Assembly (NCBI RefSeq): GCF_013266735.1
Contig: NZ_JABSNU010000004.1
Span: 186,001-250,000, forward strand
Length of the DNA stretch: 64,000 nt
From: Pedobacter foliorum
Lineage (GTDB): Bacteria; Bacteroidota; Bacteroidia; Sphingobacteriales; Sphingobacteriaceae
Reading direction: 5' to 3'
Shown: piece after piece, positions 1 through 9,189 of the stretch
Numbering within the stretch: position 1 is the first letter of the stretch
Layout: each line of letters begins with the position of its first letter
Position numbers and translations under genes: made by a program
Notes under the pieces: model-generated
Told to the model about the DNA's origin: nothing
The model's database searches: none
The model's input: the letters and a program-made list of their open reading frames with translations, nothing else

Positions 1-437
1 ATCTGATCGAATAATTTAACGGCCATTTTAGCTGCGAAATGAAAATACCTTGCGCCCATTCCTTTCCATTTGGGACGTAACCACTCCAGACCATCTACAT
101 TGATCATGGTTTTCTTCCCTGTTATTTTTGGGATCCAGCCCATTGGGCCTGCAGCGAGGTTTACGACAAAAATTACGTCGACCGGACTAAAAGTAGCATG
201 AACAATGGAAAAAAAGCTGTGGACAATCTGATTCAGGGATTTTCCTTTTAAAGTAGGGATATAATGTAAATGAACTCCATTTACTACAGTAGGAAAGGAT
301 TTGAACAGATTTTTCTGGCAATAGACGTGTACTTCTACATCCTGTTTTACCAGTCGTTCACTTAATTCTTTGACGAGGGTTTCAAAGCCTCCATATACAT
401 ACGGATAACCACGGGAGCCTATGATTGCAATCTTCAT
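1..437 (-). CDS. Glycosyltransferase, DUF1972/GT4 type (5' part only; runs off the left edge)
   Basis: The reading frame starts at an ATG on the complement of 435-437 and stays open for 145 codons to the window edge, so only the N-terminal part is visible. The protein begins MKIAIIGSRGYPYVYGGFET, the glycine-rich nucleotide-sugar entry loop of GT-B enzymes of the DUF1972 / rhamnosyltransferase-1 type. This domain normally sits in front of a GT4 C-terminal domain, which would lie outside the window. It has no signal peptide, so it presumably works at the cytoplasmic face of the inner membrane, adding a sugar to a lipid-linked repeat unit. It lies 15 bases downstream of the next GT4 gene on the same strand, which points to one operon. 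The donor sugar cannot be read from the sequence. Confidence 0.85.
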   Translation of the reverse strand, partial: MKIAIIGSRGYPYVYGGFETLVKELSERLVKQDVEVHVYCQKNLFKSFPTVVNGVHLHYIPTLKGKSLNQIVHSFFSIVHATFSPVDVIFVVNLAAGPMGWIPKITGKKTMINVDGLEWLRPKWKGMGARYFHFAAKMAVKLFDQ

Positions 438-452
438 TTATGAAAAGGGATT

Positions 453-1652
453 TTAATCCTGCAAAACTAAAGAAATATTTTTGGCAGATTCCTTTCTTAC
501 GACAGACTCACGTTTAGTTTGTCCTGTAAAGGTTTCAAGAATGGCCAGTTCAAATGAATTCGCAGAAAATTGTGCTCTGATTCTGGAGGCAGCATTTTTG
601 CCCATCCTTTCTCTTTCATTTATGGAATTGATCAGCGGAAGCATGGTTTTTGCGGCCTCAAATGCTTGATTAATGGGGATTAATAATCCGCTATCACCAT
701 CTTCTATCATTTCCTGAGCACCTCCCTGTCTTGTTGCTACTACAGCTTTTCCGGCAGCCATTGCTTCAAGAACAACAGTAGGAAATGGATCAGGCAGTAC
801 AGAAGGTAAAACAAATACATCAAGGGAGTTCATGATGTTAATGATGTCCTCTCTATATCCTAAATTATAAATCATATTATTGATGCCATTTTCATCAATG
901 ACTTGTTGGTTCTGGGTATATAGGTATTCATAACCGGGAAAAGCATCACCAACCATAACAAATTTGACATTGGCATTTAACTTTAATAACTCAGCTGCTA
1001 TTTTTATAAAGTAATCCTGTCCTTTCCAGAAATGAACCCGGCCAATCATTCCAACCAGAATGGTTTGGTCTGAAATATTCAGCTCGGCTTTTAAAGCTCC
1101 TTTTTTATCTGCAAAAGGAGTACAATCCAATCCATTGTAAATGGTTTTTAATTTCGAGGGGTCTACCCATTGTTTCCAGTGATTTTTAACCGCATCAGAT
1201 GCGGTAATTACTGACGTGCTGTATTTGTTTAATAGCCAACCCATGGTTCTGACAAAAATCAGGGGTTTTGTTGTAATTTCAAGAACATGCCAGATGTGCT
1301 TTAATTTTAAGCGGCGTGCTACAATAGCACCTACCAGTACAGCAGTGGTATGTGAATACACCAATTTAATGTTGCGCTCCTTAACAAGATTCTGGAGTGA
1401 TTTATTGGCTTTTTTTAACACCAATAACCTGTTTATAATTCCTGGGAATGAAAAATATTTCCGTCTTAAAATTCCTAGTCTGATGATATGAACTTCAACT
1501 TGTTGATTACGTAGTTTATCTACCAGTGGGCCTTCTTCAGAAAGCACTACAATTGGCGTATTACCATTGCTTTTTAGCACTTTGATAACGTTCAATAGTA
1601 CATTACTTGCTCCGTATAAGTCAGATGAACTATGCAGTATAAGTATATTCAT
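453..1652 (-). CDS. Glycosyltransferase family 4
   Basis: This 399-residue GT-B protein has an N-terminal Rossmann domain opening MNILILHSSSDLYGASNVLL. Its C-terminal donor domain carries GRVHFWKGQD (204-213) and PDPFPTVVLEAMA (287-299). That last block is the GT4 donor-binding signature; the first glutamate of the classic E-x7-E pair is replaced here by the DPF version seen in many EPS transferases. GGAQEMIEDGDSG follows, as expected. The family transfers a sugar from a nucleotide donor to a lipid-linked glycan in the cytoplasm. The gene is 3 bases downstream of the acyltransferase gene on the same strand. Donor and linkage are unknown. Confidence 0.9.
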   Translation of the reverse strand: MNILILHSSSDLYGASNVLLNVIKVLKSNGNTPIVVLSEEGPLVDKLRNQQVEVHIIRLGILRRKYFSFPGIINRLLVLKKANKSLQNLVKERNIKLVYSHTTAVLVGAIVARRLKLKHIWHVLEITTKPLIFVRTMGWLLNKYSTSVITASDAVKNHWKQWVDPSKLKTIYNGLDCTPFADKKGALKAELNISDQTILVGMIGRVHFWKGQDYFIKIAAELLKLNANVKFVMVGDAFPGYEYLYTQNQQVIDENGINNMIYNLGYREDIINIMNSLDVFVLPSVLPDPFPTVVLEAMAAGKAVVATRQGGAQEMIEDGDSGLLIPINQAFEAAKTMLPLINSINERERMGKNAASRIRAQFSANSFELAILETFTGQTKRESVVRKESAKNISLVLQD

Positions 1653-1655
1653 ATA

Positions 1656-2348
1656 TTAATTTCTAGATTTTATTACAACGGCCGGTACCCCTGCAACTAT
1701 GCTATAAGGAGGTACATCGCGCGTTACAACACTACCTGCTGCAATTATCGAGCCCTTTCCAATGGTAACACCTGCCAGGATGATACTGTTAGCTGCAATC
1801 CAGCAATCGTCTTCTATTTTTACAAATTCTCTTTTTACTCCCTGATCTTTTATGGTGACATCTGTTCTGTCGAAAATATGATTTTCAGCATAAATACTAA
1901 CCCTGGGAGACATCATTACATTATTTCCTATTTCGATCATACCTGAGCATCCGATATAAGCGTAAGGACCAATACTTGAATTGTCTCCGATCTTAAGGCC
2001 TTCTCCTATAGCGCCACCGTAAGAATTAGTTGGTCTTACCAATGCAAATTTTCCTATAGTTACCCTGTCTCCGATCATAATTTTCTTATATGCCATACAA
2101 TTTACTTCGGCATAATCTTCAACAATGAAGTCTTTACCCACATTTAAGTATTTAGCATAACGTATTGATGCACCCTTTCCTACAAAAACCAGGCCGCTTG
2201 CAGAACCAAAGAATAAGCGGTGCCAGCAACCCCTAAGTAAGTAGATGAACATCCTGTACAAGGTAATGGCTGTATTACTTTTACTCCATTCGTTATTAAA
2301 TCTTGAATTAATGTACGAGAAATAGGATTTCTTATGATTTACCTCCAT
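1656..2348 (-). CDS. Acyltransferase, left-handed beta-helix (WcaF/LacA-like)
   Basis: The protein has 230 residues. From about residue 55 it shows repeated hexapeptide turns ([32 protein letters not shown]), so a left-handed beta-helix trimer is expected. His157 in AENHIFD is in the usual place of the catalytic base, and the C-terminal [17 protein letters not shown] is the standard end of O-acetyltransferases of the WcaF/maltose acetyltransferase group. About 50 N-terminal residues precede the helix and include a short hydrophobic, basic stretch. The likely role is acetylation of a sugar in the repeat unit encoded by the surrounding glycosyltransferase operon. Acceptor and acyl donor (acetyl-CoA by family) are inferred. 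Confidence 0.88.
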   Translation of the reverse strand: MEVNHKKSYFSYINSRFNNEWSKSNTAITLYRMFIYLLRGCWHRLFFGSASGLVFVGKGASIRYAKYLNVGKDFIVEDYAEVNCMAYKKIMIGDRVTIGKFALVRPTNSYGGAIGEGLKIGDNSSIGPYAYIGCSGMIEIGNNVMMSPRVSIYAENHIFDRTDVTIKDQGVKREFVKIEDDCWIAANSIILAGVTIGKGSIIAAGSVVTRDVPPYSIVAGVPAVVIKSRN

Positions 2349-2389
2349 CTAAATAGCGTCGTTTTTTTAGGTTAGATTTTGCAAATCTA

Positions 2390-3502
2390 CTATTTTACTT
2401 TTTTAAACAGGGCTAATAATTCGGCGGCTGTTCTTTCCCATGAAAATTCCTGAAGACGTATTTTTCCTTTTTCTATCATTTCTGATTTCAGTTGAGGATT
2501 GTCAATGACCATTTTTATTTTATGATAAAGGTCATTAGGATTGTAAGGATCAAATTGAAGTACTGCATTCCCACCTACTTCAGGAAGGCAGGTATTATTG
2601 GAAACAATTACAGGAACGTTATGCTGAAAGGCTTCGAGTACAGGCAAACCAAAACCTTCATTTAATGAAGGAAGTACATATAACTCTGCATTTTGATAAT
2701 ACCATGCAAGATCATTGTCCGGAATATAGCCCGGCATGATTACGTAATCCTGAAGCTGGTATTTTTTTATGGTTTCTATAATTTCTAAACCTGCATCCAT
2801 ATCATTCTTAGGACTGAACTGACCTCCAAGGATTAGGGTGTAGTCATGGTATCCGGCAGATCTTAACAGGTGAAATGCCTCAATGAGTAGGGCCAGGTTT
2901 TTTCTTTTTTCGAAAACGCCAATATGTAATAAGTACCTGGATGTTTTTATATTCAGGCTACCGGATGATAGATCTTTTTTATGAATTAAGGTTTTAGGTG
3001 CTTCAGGTATTGGAATGATTCTATCTGCCGGGATTTTTAGATAATTTAAAACTGTATTTTTTGCGTATTGAGTAGGGGTAGTAATAAATGCGGCTCTTTT
3101 TGCCGCCGATACGCCGAGGGATTTGAAGGTCATGAGCCAATACTTGTTATAGTGTTGCGGGTATTCCCAGAAAAAAGCATCATGAAAAACAGGGATGGTT
3201 TTGAACTTCAGGTTTATTAATGGAATAAAGTAATCTGTACAAAAGACGATATCGCAACCATGTAAAGCAGCTTTGAGCGGCAGAATAAGTTGCTTCCATA
3301 ATATAAAACGAAATTGTTCTATTAGTTTATAAAACTTATTGCGGCCGGTGTATACCCGAATTGAGGTGTCGAAAAAGTAAAATTTGAAGCCCGGATGTTC
3401 TTTTTGAAATTCTTTGTAAATTTCCTCCAGGTAAGTTCTTTGACCTGTTTTGGCAATTCTCAAGTCTCTTATGTCAAGCCCTACAACAATAGTTTTAGTC
3501 AT
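2390..3502 (-). CDS. Glycosyltransferase family 4 (mannosyltransferase-like)
   Basis: This GT-B enzyme has 370 residues. The C-terminal donor domain contains HIGVFEKRKNLALLIEAF (193-210), then PSLNEGFGLPVLEAF with the complete E-x7-E pair (Glu282 and Glu290), then VSNNTCLPEVGGNA. This pattern is typical of the GT4 branch with many mannosyl- and hexosyltransferases of O-antigen loci. The N-terminus (IVVGLDIRDL) lacks a signal peptide, in keeping with a cytoplasmic enzyme. Its start overlaps the end of the Wzy-like gene by 8 bases, suggesting translational coupling. The exact donor is not predictable. Confidence 0.9.
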   Translation of the reverse strand: MTKTIVVGLDIRDLRIAKTGQRTYLEEIYKEFQKEHPGFKFYFFDTSIRVYTGRNKFYKLIEQFRFILWKQLILPLKAALHGCDIVFCTDYFIPLINLKFKTIPVFHDAFFWEYPQHYNKYWLMTFKSLGVSAAKRAAFITTPTQYAKNTVLNYLKIPADRIIPIPEAPKTLIHKKDLSSGSLNIKTSRYLLHIGVFEKRKNLALLIEAFHLLRSAGYHDYTLILGGQFSPKNDMDAGLEIIETIKKYQLQDYVIMPGYIPDNDLAWYYQNAELYVLPSLNEGFGLPVLEAFQHNVPVIVSNNTCLPEVGGNAVLQFDPYNPNDLYHKIKMVIDNPQLKSEMIEKGKIRLQEFSWERTAAELLALFKKVK

Positions 3503-4853
3503 GAGCGGTTCTTTGTGTGGTTATACTTTTAATAAAGATTCCTGATAAAAACCAACTGATATAAATTACATAGGAGTAATTTTCAAAGTTTGTAGTTAAC
3601 AAAGGGACTACACTTCCAATTTTGAAAAGGAATAACATAATGGCAATTTTTCTTTCATTCCCCTTCAGTATTTTGATCCATTTATAAGTGTAAGTGAGTA
3701 AATAGATATGTATTAAGAGGTAAAGTACTAAGGCAATTACACCCGCCTGTACACCTATGATGATAAATTGATTTTCTCCCCCAACATTAACCCCCAGCAT
3801 ACCTGCTACTTTTCCGGAACTACCCAGACCTAATCCTAAGGGCTGTCTGATCATGGCATCTATCCCTGCTAGCCATTCTACGATGTGTCCTACACTGGAA
3901 GCATTCTGAAAAGTGATTGTGTCAACTACAAAGCTATAGATGTCCTCATTTTGGATCAGAAAAATAAAATACAGAACAGCTGCAATGAATCCATAATGAA
4001 AAGTTTTTAACATATAGCTTTTACGGGTAATAAAAGCATACACATATATCATTCCGAAGTAACTGACAAGAGGTGCTCTTGAGAGGGCGGCAACAATAGC
4101 AATAAAAGTAGAGACTAAAGCCAACTGGCCAAATGCACTTATTTTTAAGTTGTTTTCATCATCAGTGTATAGTCCGGCAATAACAGCAAGGGCTAACAGG
4201 GTTGCGGCGGCATATTCAAGAGGATTTGAGAAAAAACTGGCAAACCTACGAAAGCCGGTTTCAGTTTCGAAAGTCCAGGTTAATCCATAATTCCCTGTAG
4301 GTTCCTGGCCAAAATAGTAAAAGTTGTAATCGGCATAGCCCGTATTGGTCTGGAAATGTAGATCAGACATTAGCTCATAAACCAGTACTGCAGTAGCTGC
4401 AATTGCAACAATGAGTATGTAATGAAAATACCTGCTGATATTGACCTTCCCTGCATCTACAAACCGCCCGGCGGCATATATTAAAGGGAAGAATGAGGTG
4501 CTTTTAAAAGCTGATAAGCGGTCTGAAAAACCATAATCTCCAAGAGGGATTACTACATAGAGCAAAGTATAACAAAAGTATGCTCCCATAAGGTAGTCTA
4601 CCACATTCAGTTTTAATTTCTCTTTCAGCTGATAAATACCTATACCCAATGTAATGAGTACGAGTAGTTCTTTTATGGGTTGAAAAACAGGGATTAAAAA
4701 CTTAAATCCCAGTACGAATGACAGGGACATTGTTGTGGTATAAATAGAAAGGCCAAAAATAAAGAATAAGAGAACTCCCTGCCTGTTGCCCTTGATGATA
4801 TCTGCCATCGAATACATAAAGGATAAAAGAAATATCAGCGGAAAAATTATCAT
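3495..4853 (-). CDS. wzy: O-antigen polymerase/ligase-like membrane protein (Wzy-type)
   Basis: This 452-residue, very hydrophobic protein has roughly a dozen predicted membrane segments and one larger polar loop around residues 165-205. The segment AALSRAPLVSYFGMIYVYAF and the following basic loop resemble the Wzy_C / O-antigen ligase family (PF04932), where arginines in periplasmic loops handle undecaprenyl-linked chains. In the neighbourhood of a flippase, glycosyltransferases and Wza/Wzc, polymerase is more likely than lipid A-core ligase. It is the first gene of the minus-strand operon that runs from 4853 to the left edge, and it diverges from the CDP-sugar cassette. A second Wzy-like protein is encoded at 30124. 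Confidence 0.82.
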   Translation of the reverse strand: MIIFPLIFLLSFMYSMADIIKGNRQGVLLFFIFGLSIYTTTMSLSFVLGFKFLIPVFQPIKELLVLITLGIGIYQLKEKLKLNVVDYLMGAYFCYTLLYVVIPLGDYGFSDRLSAFKSTSFFPLIYAAGRFVDAGKVNISRYFHYILIVAIAATAVLVYELMSDLHFQTNTGYADYNFYYFGQEPTGNYGLTWTFETETGFRRFASFFSNPLEYAAATLLALAVIAGLYTDDENNLKISAFGQLALVSTFIAIVAALSRAPLVSYFGMIYVYAFITRKSYMLKTFHYGFIAAVLYFIFLIQNEDIYSFVVDTITFQNASSVGHIVEWLAGIDAMIRQPLGLGLGSSGKVAGMLGVNVGGENQFIIIGVQAGVIALVLYLLIHIYLLTYTYKWIKILKGNERKIAIMLFLFKIGSVVPLLTTNFENYSYVIYISWFLSGIFIKSITTQRTAHD

Positions 4854-4964
4854 TGGCAGTTTTTAGTGACCTTACTTATCTGTTCTGCAAAATAAGTCAA
4901 AACTATACGATAAAACCTAAAACTATAAATATATTGATCAGAATAAATAACTTTACTGCCGCTT

Positions 4965-5750
4965 ATGAGAAATAACATTCCAATTTTTATTTTATGCGGG
5001 GGTTTCGGAACAAGGATTAAAGAAGAGACTGAGTTTCGTCCAAAACCGATGGTTCCAATAGGAGAGAATCCTATTTTGCTGCACATTATGAACTCTTATG
5101 CTAAATATGGTTTTAAGAAATTTGTACTCTGCACAGGATTTAAATCTGAAGTTATAAAAGATTATTTTCTGAAATACTCTGAATTAAATAGTGATTTCTC
5201 TATTGATTTCAGAACGAATACCAAAAACATATTGTCGATAGATCATAACCTTGACTGGGAAGTTACTTTGGCTTATACCGGAGCAGAAACCATGACGGGA
5301 GGCCGGATTTCTATTGCTACAGAAAAGTATTTGAATGGAGCTGAACATTTTGGCGTAACCTACGGAGATGGTTTATGTGATGCCGATCTGAATGAGCATT
5401 TTAACTATCATTTATCGCACAATAAGATCGGAACGGTTCTAGGGGTTAATCCACCCTCAAGATTTGGAGAAATAAAATTAGATCAGGACAGAGTTGTAGA
5501 GTTTTCGGAAAAACCGGAATTCAATGAAAAATGGATTAACGGAGGGTTTTTCTTTTTCAAAAAAGACTTTTTAAAATACCTTTCCAAAGACAAAGAATGT
5601 GTCTTGGAAAAAAAACCGCTGATCAATCTTGCCAAAGATGGACAGTTGAATATTTATAAACATAAAGGGTTTTGGGCTTGTATGGATACCCAAAGAGACC
5701 GAGACTATCTTACAGGTTTGCTTGAACGGAATGAAGCTCCCTGGATTTAA
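4965..5750 (+). CDS. rfbF: Glucose-1-phosphate cytidylyltransferase
   Basis: The 261-residue protein matches RfbF in length and motifs. It forms CDP-glucose from CTP and glucose-1-phosphate in the cytoplasm. GGFGTR (12-17) is the nucleotide-binding loop and RPKPM (25-29) holds the lysine that contacts the phosphates. Further on are YGDGLCDADL, with the metal-binding aspartate, and WINGGFFFF, typical of this subfamily rather than of dTDP-glucose synthases. The C-terminus CMDTQRDRDYL is characteristic. It starts a four-gene plus-strand cassette (4965-8239) inserted between two minus-strand glycosyltransferase groups. The usual RfbG dehydratase and RfbH are not adjacent, so the fate of CDP-glucose is unclear. 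Confidence 0.93.
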   Translation: MRNNIPIFILCGGFGTRIKEETEFRPKPMVPIGENPILLHIMNSYAKYGFKKFVLCTGFKSEVIKDYFLKYSELNSDFSIDFRTNTKNILSIDHNLDWEVTLAYTGAETMTGGRISIATEKYLNGAEHFGVTYGDGLCDADLNEHFNYHLSHNKIGTVLGVNPPSRFGEIKLDQDRVVEFSEKPEFNEKWINGGFFFFKKDFLKYLSKDKECVLEKKPLINLAKDGQLNIYKHKGFWACMDTQRDRDYLTGLLERNEAPWI

Positions 5751-5759
5751 TTAATAATT

Positions 5760-6761
5760 ATGAATGTATTTGTAACAGGCCATTTGGGATATATTGGTGT
5801 GCACCTTGTAAAACAGTTAAAAGCGTTAGGACATGAGGTAACAGGGTGTGATATCGATCTTTTTAATGGCTGCGAATTTGAACCATTTATCAGACCTGAT
5901 AAAGAGCTGATTAAGGACATCAGGAACCTGACTGTAGAGGACTTAACAGGATACGATTGTATCATGCACCTTGCTGCAATATCCAATGACCCTATGGGAG
6001 ACCTTGATGAGCAGATTACTTATGATGTTAACTTAAAAGGATCCGTTGCACTTGCAGAACTGGCAAAAAAGGCCGGGATCAAAAGATTTCTTTTCTCTGG
6101 CAGTTGTTCTGTATATGGCAAAGGAGATAAATTAGATCTTTCAGAAACAGATACACTTAATCCGGTATCTGCCTATGCAATTTCTAAAATTGAAGCTGAA
6201 AAGCAAATTTCGTTAATGGCGGATGCGCATTTTACTCCGGTATATCTTAGAAATGCCACTGCTTACGGTTTCTCACCTATGTTGCGGATAGACCTGGTGG
6301 TCAATAATTTATTGGGTTGTGCGCATGCAAAAGGAGAGATCAGAATTATGAGTGATGGTTCGCCATGGCGTCCGCTTATTCATTGCAGTGATATTGCAAA
6401 AGCATTTGTTCATTTAATGACGGCAGATGTAGCACTTGTTCATAACAAGGCCATTAACATCGGAGGCAACGAGGAGAATTACCAGGTGAAGGATGTTGCT
6501 GATTATGTACAGAAATTAGTGCCTTCGGCAAGTATTAAATTTACAGGTGAAGTGGGGGATGACCCAAGAAATTATCGTGTTAATTTCGATCTGTTAAATA
6601 CTTTGGTTCCCGGATTTAAACTCGATTACACTCTGGCTGCCGGAATGGAGGAGCTGAATCAAAAATATATTACAAAAGACTTTAATCAGGAAGATTTTGA
6701 TGGGGATAGGTACGTGAGGTTAAGGACTTTGAAACATACCCTAAATAAAATCAAGCAATAA
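5760..6761 (+). CDS. NAD-dependent epimerase/dehydratase (extended SDR) acting on a nucleotide sugar
   Basis: This is a 333-residue extended short-chain dehydrogenase/reductase. The dinucleotide-binding motif is GHLGYIG (7-13). The catalytic region is SGSCSVYG (113-120) followed by Tyr139-x3-Lys143 (YAISK), the SDR proton relay. It lacks the STDEVYG or STDK signature of true 4,6-dehydratases, so epimerase or reductase is more likely than dehydratase. It sits 9 bases after rfbF and 3 bases before the 3,5-epimerase-type gene, so its substrate is probably a CDP-linked hexose or deoxyhexose. That is context-based inference. Related SDRs occur in CDP-sugar cassettes that also carry methyltransferases, but none is present here. 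Confidence 0.85.
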   Translation: MNVFVTGHLGYIGVHLVKQLKALGHEVTGCDIDLFNGCEFEPFIRPDKELIKDIRNLTVEDLTGYDCIMHLAAISNDPMGDLDEQITYDVNLKGSVALAELAKKAGIKRFLFSGSCSVYGKGDKLDLSETDTLNPVSAYAISKIEAEKQISLMADAHFTPVYLRNATAYGFSPMLRIDLVVNNLLGCAHAKGEIRIMSDGSPWRPLIHCSDIAKAFVHLMTADVALVHNKAINIGGNEENYQVKDVADYVQKLVPSASIKFTGEVGDDPRNYRVNFDLLNTLVPGFKLDYTLAAGMEELNQKYITKDFNQEDFDGDRYVRLRTLKHTLNKIKQ

Positions 6762-6764
6762 AAT

Positions 6765-7310
6765 ATGAGATTTACAGAAACGCCACTCAAAGGAGCATAC
6801 CTTATTGATCTGGAAAAGAGAGCCGACGAACGTGGTTTTTTTGCCCGAGCTTTTTGTGTGAATGAATTTGATGCTCATGGTCTTGATCATGCAATAGTTC
6901 AGATCAACAACTCCTTAAGTAAGGATAAGGGGACACTTCGCGGAATGCATTATCAGCTTGCGCCGAAAGCGGAAACTAAAATAGTTAGGTGCATCAAAGG
7001 AGCTTTATACGATGTGATTCTGGATCTTAGGAAGGAATCTGAAACTTTCGGACTATCATTTGGTCATGAAATTACGGCTGATAACCGTACGATGATGTAC
7101 GTGCCAAAAGGATTTGCTCATGGTTTTATTACTCTATCAGAAGATACAGAAGCATTTTATATGAGTACAGGATTTTATGCCCCTGAGTTTGAGAGAGGGG
7201 TTCGTTATAATGATCCGCGATTTAATATTCAATGGCCAATAACACCGGTTGTTGTTTCTGAAAAGGACTTGAATCACCCTGATTTTAATGAGCTTTATCA
7301 TTTACAATAA
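6765..7310 (+). CDS. dTDP-4-dehydrorhamnose 3,5-epimerase family protein (RfbC-type cupin)
   Basis: The 181-residue protein has the length and layout of RfbC. GTLRGMHYQL carries the catalytic histidine (His62), GALYDVILDLRKES the second core strand, and YVPKGFAHGF the conserved PxGFAHGF loop. The family epimerises C3 and/or C5 of 4-keto-6-deoxy nucleotide sugars. The other dTDP-rhamnose genes (RmlA, RmlB, RmlD) are absent, and the upstream synthetase is RfbF, so the substrate is more likely a CDP-4-keto sugar than dTDP-4-keto-rhamnose. The stop codon overlaps the next start (TAATG), implying co-translation. The symbol is withheld because the nucleotide is probably not dTDP. Confidence 0.88.
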   Translation: MRFTETPLKGAYLIDLEKRADERGFFARAFCVNEFDAHGLDHAIVQINNSLSKDKGTLRGMHYQLAPKAETKIVRCIKGALYDVILDLRKESETFGLSFGHEITADNRTMMYVPKGFAHGFITLSEDTEAFYMSTGFYAPEFERGVRYNDPRFNIQWPITPVVVSEKDLNHPDFNELYHLQ

Positions 7311-8239
7311 TGAAGATACTTTTTACAGGTGGAAGCTCTTTTACAGGTTATTGGTTTATTCAGAAACTGGTATCGAGCGGACATGATGTGACTGCTATTT
7401 TTACCAGAGAAAGTAGTAGAGCCTATGCTCCTGAGCGTTTCAAAAGAATTGAAGGACTAGAGAAAATTGCAAAATCTCATTTTGGCATAAAGTTCGGAGA
7501 CCCGGAATTTGTTGAATTACTAAAGGAAGGTGAATTTGATGTTCTTTGCCACCATGCTGCTGAAGTAAGTAATTACAAGAATCCTGATTTTGACATTGCA
7601 GAAGCTATAAAATCCAATACTAAAAACATATATCAGGTATTTGAGGCCCTCGCTGCCACAGACTGCAAGCTTGTGGTTACAGGGTCGGTATTTGAGGAAA
7701 TCAATAAAGTTCAGGATAATCTACCTCAAAAGCATTATTCCGGGTATGGTCTTTCTAAATCGATGAGCTATGAATTGTTCCTTTATTATGCAAAACTATT
7801 TGAGGTAAGGATTGGGAAGTTTGTGATTAGTAATCCTTTCGGAGCTTTTGAAGAGAAAAGGTTCTTAAACTACCTTATTACCGGTTGGATAAAGGGAGAA
7901 ACGAGATCTGTAAATACCCCTCTTTATATAAGAGATAATATTCATGTTGAATTACTGGCTGATTATTATGCTTATTTTATAGAAAGGATGGCGACTTCAA
8001 AAGATTCAACAATAACATTTGCCCCTACCGGCTATATTGAGACGCAGGGAGAATTCGCTGCAAGAGTGGCGACGGAAATGCGATCACGCTTGAATAAGGA
8101 TTGTATCGTAGCTAATAACGACCAAACAGATTTTTCTGAACCTTTGTCTTTATTTAATCATGATAGGGTAATAGAAATTGAAGAAAGTTTTGATGCCAAA
8201 AAGGCCTGGGACGATCTTGCAAAATTTTATACCGATTAA
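7310..8239 (+). CDS. NAD(P)-dependent nucleotide-sugar reductase/epimerase (SDR)
   Basis: This 309-residue SDR begins MKILFTGGSSFTGYWFIQKL, a slightly altered glycine-rich cofactor loop. SGYGLSK provides the Tyr-x3-Lys catalytic pair, and VTGSVFEE lies at the usual serine position. It is the last gene of the CDP-sugar cassette and would logically reduce the 4-keto group left by the upstream enzymes, giving the final CDP-deoxyhexose; this is inference. Its start overlaps the RfbC-type stop by one base. Its TAA stop overlaps the opposite-strand stop of the GT2 gene within a TTAA at 8236-8239, so the two operons converge without a spacer or terminator hairpin. Confidence 0.82.
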   Translation: MKILFTGGSSFTGYWFIQKLVSSGHDVTAIFTRESSRAYAPERFKRIEGLEKIAKSHFGIKFGDPEFVELLKEGEFDVLCHHAAEVSNYKNPDFDIAEAIKSNTKNIYQVFEALAATDCKLVVTGSVFEEINKVQDNLPQKHYSGYGLSKSMSYELFLYYAKLFEVRIGKFVISNPFGAFEEKRFLNYLITGWIKGETRSVNTPLYIRDNIHVELLADYYAYFIERMATSKDSTITFAPTGYIETQGEFAARVATEMRSRLNKDCIVANNDQTDFSEPLSLFNHDRVIEIEESFDAKKAWDDLAKFYTD

Positions 8240-9189
8240 ACAGAGGGGTCAAATTTGTATTTTCTCGTCATTTTGCCCTTAATGCCATCTTTAACAGCTT
8301 TTAAGTAGGTTTTAAATTTTACGATTCGCCATCTTAACAGAAAATAAACCAACACGGCACCAAAATAAGCGAATGTACAGGTGTAGGCAATGATTTTTTG
8401 AAGTGGATTCAGGTATTGCTTGATCATCCATATTTGATTGCGCGCATTATGATAATGGACAATAGGATTCACAATACCCTCCTTGGTTTTCTTTTTTGTT
8501 TTGTATGCAGCACCTGCAATGTGGTATATTATGCTATCCGGAACATACATTAATTTAAGCCCTGATTCTTTTATTCTAAATGAAAGGTCAACATCTTCAT
8601 AATACATGAATAAACTCTCATCGAGAAGACCTGAAGTTTTTAGCAGTTCCGTGCGGACAAGCAGTCCACAGCCGGTAATCCAGTCTACCTCTTTAAGTTT
8701 CTCCGAATTTGGGGTAATTCTCTTGTTATAACCTTCAGTATAAGATTGACCGGTCCAATGGTTGAAATATGATCCTGCATTCCATAGCAAATTGCGATCG
8801 TGCTCAAAATAGATTTTAGGCTGGACAGCTGCCACCTCCGGGTGGCTATTAATGTAATCGTACAGGATCTTTAAAAAGTCGGGCTCTACAATCGTGTCGT
8901 TATTTAAGAGCATTGAATATTTGTATTCCCTATTGATGCAGTAATTTAATGCAAGGTTATTGCTGCCAGTGAAACCTATATTATCTATTATCTTTAGAAA
9001 GATGATGTTCGGAAAGTCTTTAATTAATTTTTTATCTGAACCATCTTTGGATCCATTGTCAACAAGGATGATGTCAAAGTCCTGAAATTCCATTTCATAT
9101 AAAGACTGAATACAGTTATGGGTATATTCATAACTATTCCAGTTTATTAAAATAACGGCAACGGATTTAGGCAAGTTTGTGATGGGCAT
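8236..9189 (-). CDS. Glycosyltransferase family 2 (rhamnosyltransferase-like)
   Basis: The protein has 317 residues with a GT-A domain. AVILINWNSYEYTHNCIQSL opens the first Rossmann-like strand, VDNGSKDGS (43-51) is the nucleotide-binding turn, NIGFTGSNN (70-78) the usual loop, and NNDT (96-99) the DxD equivalent. YYEDVDLSFRIK further on is the conserved ED-D acceptor-side motif of the WbbL/RfbN-like branch. A hydrophobic segment near the C-terminus (about residues 268-288) may anchor it to the membrane. This branch often transfers rhamnose or related deoxyhexoses, which fits the neighbouring CDP-deoxysugar cassette. The start overlaps the upstream flippase gene by 23 bases. Confidence 0.9.
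   Translation of the reverse strand: MPITNLPKSVAVILINWNSYEYTHNCIQSLYEMEFQDFDIILVDNGSKDGSDKKLIKDFPNIIFLKIIDNIGFTGSNNLALNYCINREYKYSMLLNNDTIVEPDFLKILYDYINSHPEVAAVQPKIYFEHDRNLLWNAGSYFNHWTGQSYTEGYNKRITPNSEKLKEVDWITGCGLLVRTELLKTSGLLDESLFMYYEDVDLSFRIKESGLKLMYVPDSIIYHIAGAAYKTKKKTKEGIVNPIVHYHNARNQIWMIKQYLNPLQKIIAYTCTFAYFGAVLVYFLLRWRIVKFKTYLKAVKDGIKGKMTRKYKFDPSV

Noticed and set aside
1632..1946. 104-residue plus-strand frame over the beta-helix acyltransferase
   Set aside because: It is antisense to hexapeptide repeats and rich in Tyr, Cys and Asn, as expected of a mirror frame.
6765..7310. RfbC as part of dTDP-rhamnose synthesis
   Set aside because: No RmlA, RmlB or RmlD is nearby, and the cassette starts with the CDP-glucose synthetase RfbF.
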